44,958 bases of DNA from Altererythrobacter sp. (GTDB lineage Bacteria; Pseudomonadota; Alphaproteobacteria; Sphingomonadales; Sphingomonadaceae). A model generated the notes under the pieces. The model ran no database searches. It was given only the letters and a program-made list of their open reading frames with translations, and was not told where the DNA came from. The DNA lies in NCBI GenBank assembly GCA_013002295.1, contig JABDKI010000064.1, positions 1 through 44,958 on the forward strand, written 5' to 3'. The stretch's first letter is position 1, and each line of letters opens with the position of its first letter. Made by a program: the position numbers and the translations under genes. Below, in pieces: positions 35,311 through 42,882 of this stretch.

Positions 35311-35353
35311 TTATCCACGCGCATCCACAGATGATCTGAGGAAAAGTGGATAA
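35311..35353. promoter_or_regulatory. Inverted TTATCCAC pair (DnaA-box-like) after argG
   Basis: TTATCCACG (35311-35319) and its inverse GTGGATAA (35346-35353) each match eight of nine DnaA-box positions (TTATNCACA). Between them lie ATCCACAG and a short palindrome CAGAT-G-ATCTG. In RNA the two arms would form an eight-pair stem. Whether DnaA binds here is open, and no replication genes are nearby. Confidence 0.4.
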
Positions 35354-35399
35354 GTCGGGGTTGCAAAGCTTGCGCGACTCACTTTGAGGGCGCAGTCTT

Positions 35400-35904
35400 A
35401 AGACATCGGAAGGGAGAGAAACTCAACCGGAAATCTGGCTCCAACGAGTTGATTTCACGAGAGTTTCTCAGAACAACCGACGCAGTGGATATTGTCCACG
35501 CGGTCTTTGAGACTGGACATGCGGAAGGTGCAAACTGGAAGCAAGTGCAGTTGCCTGAGGGGAACGCGAAGCACATTCACTGGATAGGCCAGGAACCTGG
35601 TTGTGAAACGAGGAAGGTGGAAGCTGAGGCAGAAACCAGCCGTTTGAGGGAAGCAATCGCGAAGGGAGAATGGTCTCGGTAGCGTTGAAAAAAAGGGCAC
35701 CGCTAGGAAGGGCTTCGGCACGGAATAGTAGGACCGATTGGAAGGCGAGACCGGATGCCGACGCGAGCGTCGGTGAAAAGAGCCTCCAACCCGTTGGAGG
35801 GGATAGAAACCGAGTGCCAAGCGCTTCTTGAAAGGTTCGCCGGAAAAGAAGACCACGCGACGGTAAGAGTGGGGTCGGCAGCAATGTCGGCCCCATTTGC
35901 TTTT
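35400..35904 (+). ncRNA. Large structured non-coding RNA candidate
   Basis: About 500 purine-rich bases with many separate helices on the plus strand. They include GAGAAACTC (35416-35424) with GAGTTTCTC (35461-35469), and GTGGA (35485-35489) with TCCAC (35495-35499). Next are GCAA-CTG (35530-35537) with CAGTTGC (35548-35554), CCAG (35589-35592) with CTGG (35597-35600), and CAATCGC with GCGTTG (35654-35687). Further on are CCGACG (35758-35763) with CGTCGG (35768-35773), CCTCCAA (35783-35789) with TTGGAGG (35794-35800), and CTTCTT (35824-35829) with AAGAAG (35846-35851). GGCACCG (35696-35702) can join CGAGTGCC (35811-35818) over a distance. The 5' boundary is approximate and no promoter was clear. 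I find no RNase P, tmRNA, SRP or intron hallmarks. Confidence 0.6.
35871..35904 (+). terminator. GNRA-capped intrinsic terminator of the RNA candidate
   Basis: GGGGTCGGCA (35871-35880) pairs over ten positions with TGTCGGCCCC (35885-35894), two pairs being G-T, around the tetraloop GCAA. It is followed by ATTTGCTTTT. It gives a defined 3' end for transcription through 35400-35870. Confidence 0.8.
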
Positions 35905-36049
35905 GGTTCTCCGGTTGAAGACTTCTTCCCGTACCGGGCGCGCAGCTGGCCGCAAATTCCGCACATCTTTCGCCCGATGCGGGCGCCCCAGCGGCGGTTT
36001 GCGCGGCAAAAATTTGCATCTTTCTACCGTGCGCGACTATTCTCTACCG

Positions 36050-36601
36050 ATGGAGAGGGATTTCCATATTCATACGCGGATCTGCTGCGTCCTCATAGCG
36101 AGTCTGCTCGCTATAGCTTCTCCGCCGGTTGTAGGACAGGATGCCGACGAGGACGGTCATTCTGAAGCAATGCAACAAGATCAAAGCTTCGAAGATGGCT
36201 TTTCAGTGTTCGACATTCCTCTCCCTCCGCACGACCATCCTGACGACGCTGTCGACATTACTGAGATCGAACCGCCAGAAGAGCCGGCCGTCGGCAATGT
36301 TGTGCGCGATCTCGGTACCGGTCACGCCTCCTACTATGGGCGACGCTTCCACGGCCGCTTGACCGCCAATGGAGAGCGGTTCGACATGCGCGCGATGACC
36401 GCCGCGCACAAAACGCTTCCCTTTGGCAGTGTGGTGCGCGTTACCAACCGCCGAAATGGCCGCTCGGTTGTCGTGCGGATCAATGATCGCGGTCCCTTTG
36501 TCAGGGGGCGAACAATCGATCTAAGCCGGGCCGCAGCAGAAGAGATCGGCTTGGTAAAAACCGGTGTTGGCGAAGTACGGATCGAACTGCTCGCTTCATA
36601 A
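36050..36601 (+). CDS. rlpA: Septal-ring lytic transglycosylase RlpA-type protein
   Basis: A 183-residue exported protein with a signal segment ICCVLIASLLAIASPP in its first 30 residues and an acidic linker (DEDGHSEAMQQD and DDAVDITEIEPPEEP). The RlpA double-psi beta-barrel domain shows GHASYYGRRFHGRLTANG, AAHKTLPFGSVVRVTN, VVVRINDRGPFVRGRTIDLS and RAAAEEIGL. RlpA cuts naked glycan strands of peptidoglycan at the septum. It lacks a SPOR domain, so it is a short form. The ATG at 36050 has no clear ribosome site. Confidence 0.88.
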   Translation: MERDFHIHTRICCVLIASLLAIASPPVVGQDADEDGHSEAMQQDQSFEDGFSVFDIPLPPHDHPDDAVDITEIEPPEEPAVGNVVRDLGTGHASYYGRRFHGRLTANGERFDMRAMTAAHKTLPFGSVVRVTNRRNGRSVVVRINDRGPFVRGRTIDLSRAAAEEIGLVKTGVGEVRIELLAS

Positions 36602-36684
36602 CCCACCTTCGCGTCGCCAATTCGCATTTGACAGCACGCACATTGCACAGCACTCATGTGTCAACACAAAGCCGGGGACCATTC

Positions 36685-37293
36685 ATGACACGCACAATCG
36701 CCAACATCGCATTTGCATCCACCGCTATGCTCGCTCTTGCCGCCTGCGCCGAACCAGCTGAGCAAGCCGTCGATGCGCTCGATCTCGCCAGTGACAACAT
36801 TACAGAAGCATCGTTCGGTTGTATCCGCGACCTTACCCAAGTCGACCGCTTCTTTGTCGGCAATCTGGACGGCGATCTTGAAGCGACCGTTGCGGTTGCG
36901 TCTTCGGAAGACGGCGGCATCTTCCCGGTCGGCTCGGTGGTTCAGCTCGTTCCCGGCGAGGCGATGGTCAAACGCGCCAATGGCTTCAACGCCGATACCA
37001 AGGACTGGGAATTCTTCGAGTTTGATGTCTCCCCCGAGGGTACCTCCTTCCGTGCGCGCGGTCACATTGACGTGGTCAACCGCTTCGATGGCAACTGCCT
37101 GGAATGCCACGAAAAGGCCGAAGAGCGCTTCGACATGATCTGCAGCACAGACAATGGCTGCGACCCGATCCCGATCAACGACGCGATGATCCGCGCATTG
37201 CAGAAGACTGACCCGCGCTGCGGCGCCCCGCTAGACCTCACTACCGAGGAAAGCGAGAATCTCGCCGCTTTGCTCGCCGCGACCGGCCGCTAA
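36685..37293 (+). CDS. Lipoprotein with a CxxCH heme motif, cytochrome P460-like
   Basis: A 202-residue protein with a lipoprotein signal (IANIAFASTAMLALAAC). The central part (FNADTKDWEFFEFDVSPEGT) and the single heme motif CLECH in GNCLECHEKAEERFDMIC resemble cytochrome P460-type proteins. Four further Cys (MICSTDNGCD, RCGAP, FGCIRD) could form disulfides. The assignment rests on the CxxCH and the surrounding pattern. A redox role in the periplasm is likely, but the partner is unknown. It is separated by 83 bases from rlpA. Confidence 0.75.
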   Translation: MTRTIANIAFASTAMLALAACAEPAEQAVDALDLASDNITEASFGCIRDLTQVDRFFVGNLDGDLEATVAVASSEDGGIFPVGSVVQLVPGEAMVKRANGFNADTKDWEFFEFDVSPEGTSFRARGHIDVVNRFDGNCLECHEKAEERFDMICSTDNGCDPIPINDAMIRALQKTDPRCGAPLDLTTEESENLAALLAATGR

Positions 37294-37329
37294 CCCGGCG
37301 CATACAGAGCAAACCACCGCACTGGCGCG

Positions 37330-38049
37330 CTATCCGCTGGCGCTTACCTTTTGGTAGGTGAAGCTCACGTGCTCGCGGCTGCATTCGGTCACGGTAACGC
37401 GTTCCAGCGTCACTTCTGCGCCTGCAACGCCATCATCACCCACCAGCACATGCGGGTATGTCGCCCCCATGGTGCAGCCTTCCATCGGCTGCTTGAGCGT
37501 GAGCGTTCCCGGTCCATCATCGACCGGCACCCTTAGCGGCGAGGCCTTGTCGATCGGCTTCGTGACCGTCACCGGTTTATGCTGGCGCTTCCCGGTTGCA
37601 CGACCTGACGCCGCATCGCGCAAGGCTGCACGCGCCGGACGAGCCGCGCTTCCCCAGCTCAGCACATCGATCCAGGCATCGTGATCCTTGTCTGCAGTCG
37701 TCGGGCCAGTTCCCGCCCGCTGTTGCACCAGATGCGCCGCTTCGTGCGAGCCTTGCGAATGCAGCGCGCCAGCGGCGATATCATACTCGATCTCGTGCTC
37801 GTCACCCGCAGCATGATCATCATCCTCAGCCGCAACCCCGATATCCTCGGTCTCGAACGGCGTCGTCCGGTTTTCCTGCGCATTGCTCATGGTGATTACG
37901 AGGTAGTCGAGATGCGCATCACCGGAATCACCGCGCGTCTCACTCTCCCCGTCGATGTCCGGAATCTTGACGTATATCGCCGCGCTCAGCGGCCCACTCG
38001 CCACCAGTGCCAGCGCCAAAGCGCCGCTCGCCATCATTGCCTGTTTCAT
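37330..38049 (-). CDS. Exported Hcp-like protein with a long insert
   Basis: A 239-residue protein with a Sec signal peptide (ALALALVASGPLSA). The mature part starts AIYVKIPDIDGES and later has HDAWIDVLSWG, VTVTKPIDKASPL and VTLERVTVTECSREHVSFTY, the layout of Hcp family (type VI secretion tube) proteins. An acidic insert of about 85 residues separates GES from the second block. No other type VI gene is in view. The ATG at 38049 follows GGAGGAG. It may be a surface or periplasmic relative rather than a secretion tube. Confidence 0.75.
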   Translation of the reverse strand: MKQAMMASGALALALVASGPLSAAIYVKIPDIDGESETRGDSGDAHLDYLVITMSNAQENRTTPFETEDIGVAAEDDDHAAGDEHEIEYDIAAGALHSQGSHEAAHLVQQRAGTGPTTADKDHDAWIDVLSWGSAARPARAALRDAASGRATGKRQHKPVTVTKPIDKASPLRVPVDDGPGTLTLKQPMEGCTMGATYPHVLVGDDGVAGAEVTLERVTVTECSREHVSFTYQKVSASG

Positions 38050-38224
38050 CACAACTCTCCTCCTGTGAAGCGCAGGATACATCCTCGCCCTCCATTGCAG
38101 CAAGCCCCGCATGCAGCGCCCGGTCCAGCGCCCGATCCAGCGCATCCTCATCGATGAGTAGAGCCACAATAATCGAGGTTTGAGCACCCACCGCTCAATC
38201 CCCTCCCTCAATGGAGGGGAGGCG

Positions 38225-38341
38225 TTATTCGGCAGCTTCGCTTTGCTTCCCTAACATGCTCGCAAGATCCTGCCCGGTAAAGTTGCGCGGCTCGTGCGCC
38301 ACCTCCTCCGACGCCTCCTGCGCCACCACCTCACCCCTGCG
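38225..38341 (-). pseudogene. Duplicated and diverged uvrA 3' end
   Basis: The frame reads RRGEVVAQEASEEVAHEPRN, then FTGQDLASMLGKQSEAAE and a stop. The true UvrA at 38944 ends [20 protein letters not shown], then [18 protein letters not shown]. The two are clearly related but diverged, so the copy is old or came from another uvrA. It begins a few bases after the end of the membrane-protein gene 38350-38859, which therefore lies between two uvrA ends. Confidence 0.85.
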
Positions 38342-38349
38342 CAAGCCCA

Positions 38350-38859
38350 CTAAGGATTGTTCCAGTCGAATAGCTTCATCTGCTGCGCGGCAAAGCTGAA
38401 CAGCGCGGTGCCCGTCATCAGGAACGCGAGGATCACCGCCGTCACGGCATTGCCTGCAGGTGCGTAGCCCAGCGCGCCAGCCAAAAAGAAACCCCCTGCA
38501 CTCCATCCAGTGGCGGCGGAAACCACATTGTGGACCATGCCCACTTCCTTGATCTCTGCCCAAGTCATGCGGAGGAAAAACCAATTGATTACAATTCCTA
38601 TCGCGCCGGTGGCAATCGCGCCGCTGAGATGGAAGGCAAACAGTGCCGTTTCCTCGCTGGCACCATAGGAGATGGCCGCCACGGGAACGAAGGGTATCAC
38701 CATCAACGGGAAAGCGGTGCTGAGCAAGGCGCGGCTGTGCATCCGGTCAGCCTTGCTGGTTTCCTTCCCGCTCATCACGAATGTCAGGAAGATTGTGACA
38801 AAGCCGATCAGCACAACGGAAATCTCCGCCGTGGTCAGAAAGAACGCTTCCAATTCCAT
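38350..38859 (-). CDS. Membrane protein bracketed by uvrA ends, unknown function
   Basis: A 169-residue protein with four to five hydrophobic segments, among them ISVVLIGFVTIFLTFVM, FPLMVIPFVPVAAISY, GAIATGAIGIVINWFF, SAGGFFLAGALGYA and AVTAVILAFLMTGTALFSF. The ATG at 38859 is preceded by AGGAG. A TTG six codons earlier is less likely. I do not recognise a family. Its position between uvrA and the uvrA-tail copy suggests it arrived with that rearrangement. Confidence 0.78.
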   Translation of the reverse strand: MELEAFFLTTAEISVVLIGFVTIFLTFVMSGKETSKADRMHSRALLSTAFPLMVIPFVPVAAISYGASEETALFAFHLSGAIATGAIGIVINWFFLRMTWAEIKEVGMVHNVVSAATGWSAGGFFLAGALGYAPAGNAVTAVILAFLMTGTALFSFAAQQMKLFDWNNP

Positions 38860-38884
38860 GCCTGTTTGCTCCTGCAAAGGAGCG

Positions 38885-38912
38885 ACCCCGCGCTGACATT
38901 ATCGCGCGGGGT
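38885..38912. terminator. Hairpin after uvrA (terminator-like)
   Basis: ACCCCGCGC (38885-38893) pairs perfectly with GCGCGGGGT (38904-38912) around a ten-base loop. It lies between the uvrA stop and the start of the 38859 gene. No T-run follows, so it may weaken rather than end transcription. Confidence 0.45.
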
Positions 38913-38943
38913 GGCAAGGTCAATCACGGGCGGTGGAAAAGCT

Positions 38944-41862
38944 TTACTCTGCGGCCTGTTTCGCGGCCTTGTCGAGCATGTTCGCGAGATACTGTCCGGT
39001 AAACGACCGTGGCTCTTGCGCCACGTCCTCCGGCGTACCCTGCGCGACCACTTCGCCGCCGCGCACACCGCCTTCGGGGCCAAGGTCGAGGATATGGTCC
39101 GCGGTCTTGATCACGTCCAGATTGTGCTCGATCACCACCACCGAATTGCCCTGCTCAACCAGCCGGTGCAGCACTTCCAGCAGCTTGCGCACATCTTCGA
39201 AGTGCAAGCCCGTGGTTGGCTCGTCCAGGATATAGAGCGTCTGCCCGGTGCTGCGCTTGCTGAGTTCCTTCGCGAGCTTCACCCGCTGCGCCTCGCCGCC
39301 CGATAGCGTGGTCGCCTGTTGGCCGACCTTGACGTAGCCCAACCCGACTTCATTGAGCATGTGCATCTTGTCACGGATGGGGGGCACGGCTTTGAAGAAC
39401 GCCTCCGCATCCTCGATCGTCATGTCGAGCACGTCGGCAATGCTTAACCCCTTGAACTTCACCTCCAGCGTTTCGCGGTTGTAGCGTTTGCCGCCGCACT
39501 CCTCGCACGTCACATAGACATCGGGCAAGAAGTGCATTTCGATCTTGATCAGGCCGTCGCCGGTGCAGGCCTCGCAGCGGCCGCCTTTGACGTTGAACGA
39601 GAAGCGCCCCGGTTTGTATCCGCGCGCCTGCGCCTCTGGCAGGCCGGCGAACCAGTCCCGAATATTGGTGAAGGCACCGGTATAGGTAGCGGGGTTGGAT
39701 CGCGGGGTGCGGCCAATGGGCGATTGGTCAATCTCGATCACCTTGTCACAAAATTCGAGGCCGGTGACCTTGTCATGCGCGCCCGCGACCACCCGCGCCC
39801 CGTTGAGCGTGCGCGCGGCGGCGGCATAGAGCGTGTCGATGGTTAAGCTGGACTTGCCGCTGCCGGACACGCCGGTGATGCAGGTGAAGGTGCCCAAGGG
39901 AATCGAGGCGGTGACATCCTGAAGATTGTTCGCTTTCGCGCCGTGCACCGTCAGTTGGTGCCCGTTGCCCTTGCGTCGCGTAGCCGGGACCGCGATCTCG
40001 CGCCGCCCGGTCAGATAATCGGCCGTCATCGAATTCTTCGCGCGCATGATCTGCTTAAGCGTACCCTGCGCCACAACTTCGCCGCCGCGCACACCAGCCC
40101 CAGGACCGAGATCGACGATATGGTCCGCCTGACGGATCGCATCCTCGTCATGCTCGACCACGATCACCGTGTTGCCCAAATCGCGCAGCCGCTTGAGTGT
40201 TTCGAGCAGGCGATCATTGTCTTTCTGGTGCAAGCCGATGCTGGGCTCGTCGAGCACGTAGAGCACGCCGCTGAGGCCGCTGCCGATTTGGCTGGCAAGC
40301 CGGATGCGCTGGCTCTCCCCGCCCGACAGCGTGCCGCTGGTACGGTCGAGATTGAGGTAATCGAGGCCGACATTGTCGAGGAAGCCTAGCCGCTCGTTGA
40401 TCTCTTTCAGGATCGCTCGGGCGATTTGCTGCTGCGTGTCATTGAGCTTGGCGTCCAGAGCGAGGAACCATGCCTTCGCGTCCGCAACGCTCATCTTGGT
40501 GGGTTCGGCAATGTCGGTGCCTGCAACGCGCACCGCCAGCGCTTTTTCGTTCAAGCGCTTGCCATGGCAGCTCTCGCACGGCTGAGCGGTCTGAAACTTC
40601 GACAGCTCCTCGCGCATCCACGCGCTTTCGGTTTGCAGCAAGCGGCGGTTCAAGTTTCCGATGACGCCTTCGAACGGCTTGCGCACGGTGTATTCCTTGC
40701 GCCCATCTTTGAAGGTCAGCTCGACCGGCATGCCGCCCGTGCCGTGCAGGATGATCATCCGCTGATCCGGCTCCAGCTCGTTCCACGGCGTGGTGATGTT
40801 AAAGTCGTACGCCTTGGCGAGGCTGGTCAGCACTTGCATGTAATAGGGCGACGGCGGGTTGGACTTCGCCCAGGGAACCACCGCGCCTTGCTTTAGAGTC
40901 AGGCTTTCGTTCGGCACGACCAACTGCGGATCGAACAACAGTTTTTCGCCAATCCCGTCACACGTCGCACAGGCCCCTTGCGGCGCGTTGAAGCTGAATA
41001 AGCGCGGCTCGATTTCCTCGATCGTAAAACCCGAAACGGGGCATGCAAATTTTTCGGAGAACACGATGCGATTGGCGGGGATGCCCGCACCCTTCATCGC
41101 CCCACCACCCTCGCCTTCATCCTCGCGGCCCGGCACAACGCCCTCCGCCAGATCGACATAGGCCAGCCCTTCGGCCAGCTTCAGCGCGGTTTCGAAACTG
41201 TCGGCAAGGCGCGTTTCCAACCCCTGTTTCACGGCTAGGCGGTCCACCACCACTTCGATGTCATGCTTATATTTCTTGTCGAGAGCTGGCGCGTCTTCGA
41301 TCGCGTACGTCTCGCCATCGATCCGGACTCGGGTAAAGCCCGCCTTCTGCCACTCGGCCAGCTCCTTGCGGTATTCGCCCTTCCGCCCGCGCACGACTGG
41401 CGCAAGTAGGTAGAGCCGCGTGCCCTCGGGCAATTCCATCACCCGGTCGACCATTTGACTGACGGTCTGCGCGCTGATCGGCTTTCCCGTGGCGGGTGAA
41501 TACGGCACGCCCACCCGCGCCCACAGCAAGCGCATGTAGTCGTAGATCTCGGTCACCGTCGCGACGGTCGAGCGCGGGTTGCGACTGGTGGTCTTTTGCT
41601 CGATCGAGATCGCGGGGCTGAGCCCATCAATATGCTCGACATCGGGCTTCTGCATCATCTCAAGGAATTGCCGCGCATAGGCGCTAAGGCTCTCGACATA
41701 GCGCCGCTGCCCTTCGGCATAGATCGTATCGAAGGCGAGCGAGCTCTTCCCGCTGCCCGAAAGGCCGGTTACCACGATCAAACTATCGCGCGGCAGATCG
41801 ATATTTACGCCTTTGAGATTGTGCTCTCGCGCACCGCGAACTGAAATCTTGGTAAGAGACAT
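38944..41862 (-). CDS. uvrA: Excinuclease ABC subunit A
   Basis: The damage-recognition ATPase of nucleotide excision repair, which works with UvrB and UvrC. The 972-residue protein has two Walker A loops ([17 protein letters not shown], and [16 protein letters not shown]), two ABC signatures ([13 protein letters not shown] and [13 protein letters not shown]), and zinc-finger cysteines (ACPVSG to GACATC, and CEACTGDG to CEECGGKRY). The C-terminal tail is short and ends AAKQAAE. A LexA box 13 bases upstream of the ATG indicates SOS control. Confidence 0.98.
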   Translation of the reverse strand: MSLTKISVRGAREHNLKGVNIDLPRDSLIVVTGLSGSGKSSLAFDTIYAEGQRRYVESLSAYARQFLEMMQKPDVEHIDGLSPAISIEQKTTSRNPRSTVATVTEIYDYMRLLWARVGVPYSPATGKPISAQTVSQMVDRVMELPEGTRLYLLAPVVRGRKGEYRKELAEWQKAGFTRVRIDGETYAIEDAPALDKKYKHDIEVVVDRLAVKQGLETRLADSFETALKLAEGLAYVDLAEGVVPGREDEGEGGGAMKGAGIPANRIVFSEKFACPVSGFTIEEIEPRLFSFNAPQGACATCDGIGEKLLFDPQLVVPNESLTLKQGAVVPWAKSNPPSPYYMQVLTSLAKAYDFNITTPWNELEPDQRMIILHGTGGMPVELTFKDGRKEYTVRKPFEGVIGNLNRRLLQTESAWMREELSKFQTAQPCESCHGKRLNEKALAVRVAGTDIAEPTKMSVADAKAWFLALDAKLNDTQQQIARAILKEINERLGFLDNVGLDYLNLDRTSGTLSGGESQRIRLASQIGSGLSGVLYVLDEPSIGLHQKDNDRLLETLKRLRDLGNTVIVVEHDEDAIRQADHIVDLGPGAGVRGGEVVAQGTLKQIMRAKNSMTADYLTGRREIAVPATRRKGNGHQLTVHGAKANNLQDVTASIPLGTFTCITGVSGSGKSSLTIDTLYAAAARTLNGARVVAGAHDKVTGLEFCDKVIEIDQSPIGRTPRSNPATYTGAFTNIRDWFAGLPEAQARGYKPGRFSFNVKGGRCEACTGDGLIKIEMHFLPDVYVTCEECGGKRYNRETLEVKFKGLSIADVLDMTIEDAEAFFKAVPPIRDKMHMLNEVGLGYVKVGQQATTLSGGEAQRVKLAKELSKRSTGQTLYILDEPTTGLHFEDVRKLLEVLHRLVEQGNSVVVIEHNLDVIKTADHILDLGPEGGVRGGEVVAQGTPEDVAQEPRSFTGQYLANMLDKAAKQAAE

Positions 41863-41874
41863 GCTGGCTTCTAT

Positions 41875-41889
41875 GTTCTGGTAATGTTC
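41875..41889. promoter_or_regulatory. LexA (SOS) box of uvrA
   Basis: GTTCTGGTAATGTTC is an exact GTTC-N7-GTTC, the alphaproteobacterial LexA site. It lies 13-27 bases upstream of the uvrA start codon, where a bound repressor would block the promoter or initial elongation. Confidence 0.92.
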
Positions 41890-42255
41890 ACGCTGTCAAG
41901 CCGCAGCTTAAACAGGCGGGAATATGGCTGTGTATGTTCAGAGCGTGCGGAGCGAATGAAGGTTCCGCTCGTGCCGAAAATCTGAGGTAAATCGAAGGAA
42001 TAACTTAGGGCCGGTTTTATCGTTTACAATTGGTGAATTCAGGCGCACATTCCTCGTGTTCCCACCGGGAGGGTCACGCATAAGTTTCCGGCAGGGGTTT
42101 TGGTCACTTCTCGGGTGGCTTCGCGCATCGGGCGCGCAGCGTGGCATTGCACTCACATCCCGAAAGACCACCAGGTCGCACGAACTTGCGCACGGCGCTT
42201 CCGCCTATCCCTGCGGTCACCGCGCGTGTTGAGGAAAACGGGATGGAGAAATGAC
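41890..42255. other. Intergenic region between uvrA and the 42256 gene
   Basis: About 365 bases with no convincing gene. The frame of the 42256 gene stays open back to 42100, but that part is Arg-rich, has no ribosome site and looks non-coding. An AT-richer stretch lies at about 42000-42040. A promoter for the 42256 gene is expected here but was not located. Confidence 0.4.
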
Positions 42256-42882
42256 ATGACGACTGAAACCAAACAGGCTCAAACACAGGAAACGCTGCCT
42301 GATCGCACGCTGACAATCAAATGCACTCCTACGTTAATCTGGCATGGCACTAATCCGAACAATATCGGTGCAACAATTGCTTTTGACGAGACTGATTCAG
42401 TACCCAACATGCCCAATGCGGTGGACAGCAAGGGCAATATCGACCTGTCCAGATTGCCGCAGAAAAATCGCTATTCTGACAATATTGACATCACGTTCGT
42501 GCTGGATCCTAGCGAGCTTAAGGACGCCAATGGCAACCCGATTACGGGAAGCAATGTCCTGCGTTGGGCGACGGCAAACGAAGGGCCGACCTATGTCGAA
42601 AACGGCATCACCAAACATCTGGGCTATGGTTGGTTCTGCCATATCAATTCGCTGGACCCATTCAGCTACAACACCACGCCGCCGATCACGATTCCGAACA
42701 TGACGTGGCTTCGTGAGAATGACACAACATTGGTGCTAGATGATGATACACCTCTGAACTCGCCAGTGTACGCATTCATGCTGGCATTTGTGCTGCCGGA
42801 GTATGGCAATTACTACATCAGTGTAGATCCGCGGATTGGCACCAAGGGAGCTGGGATCAATAGCTTCATGCTCAAGAACTGA
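42256..42882 (+). CDS. Hypothetical beta-rich protein
   Basis: A 208-residue acidic soluble protein without a signal peptide. A polar N-terminus (TTETKQAQTQETLPDRTL) is followed by many short strands rich in Asn, Thr, Pro and Asp, for example DNIDITFVLDPSELKDANGN and FMLAFVLPEYGNYYISVDP. The ATG follows GGAG with seven bases spacing. I do not recognise a family. Its last 11 bases overlap the end of the convergent TIR gene, and the two being functionally linked is only a possibility. Confidence 0.7.
   Translation: MTTETKQAQTQETLPDRTLTIKCTPTLIWHGTNPNNIGATIAFDETDSVPNMPNAVDSKGNIDLSRLPQKNRYSDNIDITFVLDPSELKDANGNPITGSNVLRWATANEGPTYVENGITKHLGYGWFCHINSLDPFSYNTTPPITIPNMTWLRENDTTLVLDDDTPLNSPVYAFMLAFVLPEYGNYYISVDPRIGTKGAGINSFMLKN

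Noticed and set aside
35449-35682. A 77-codon plus-strand frame inside the RNA candidate
   Set aside because: No ribosome site, the composition follows the purine-rich repeats of the helices, and several helices are better explained as RNA. I do not call it a gene.
35300-35910. RNase P RNA, tmRNA (two-piece type), SRP RNA or group I/II intron as an explanation for the structured region
   Set aside because: None of the expected core sequences (such as GAGGAAAGTCC for RNase P, a tag-peptide frame for tmRNA, or a domain V hairpin) is present.
35455-36019. Two long overlapping minus-strand frames of about 180 codons
   Set aside because: They are Arg/Ser/Pro/Phe-rich, overlap each other in different frames, have no ribosome site and are antisense to a purine-rich stretch, which explains their length.
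38050-38191. A GTG-started minus-strand frame upstream of the Hcp-like gene that reads on into another frame of it
   Set aside because: It has no ribosome site, switches to the wrong frame of the Hcp gene, and shows no recognisable content.
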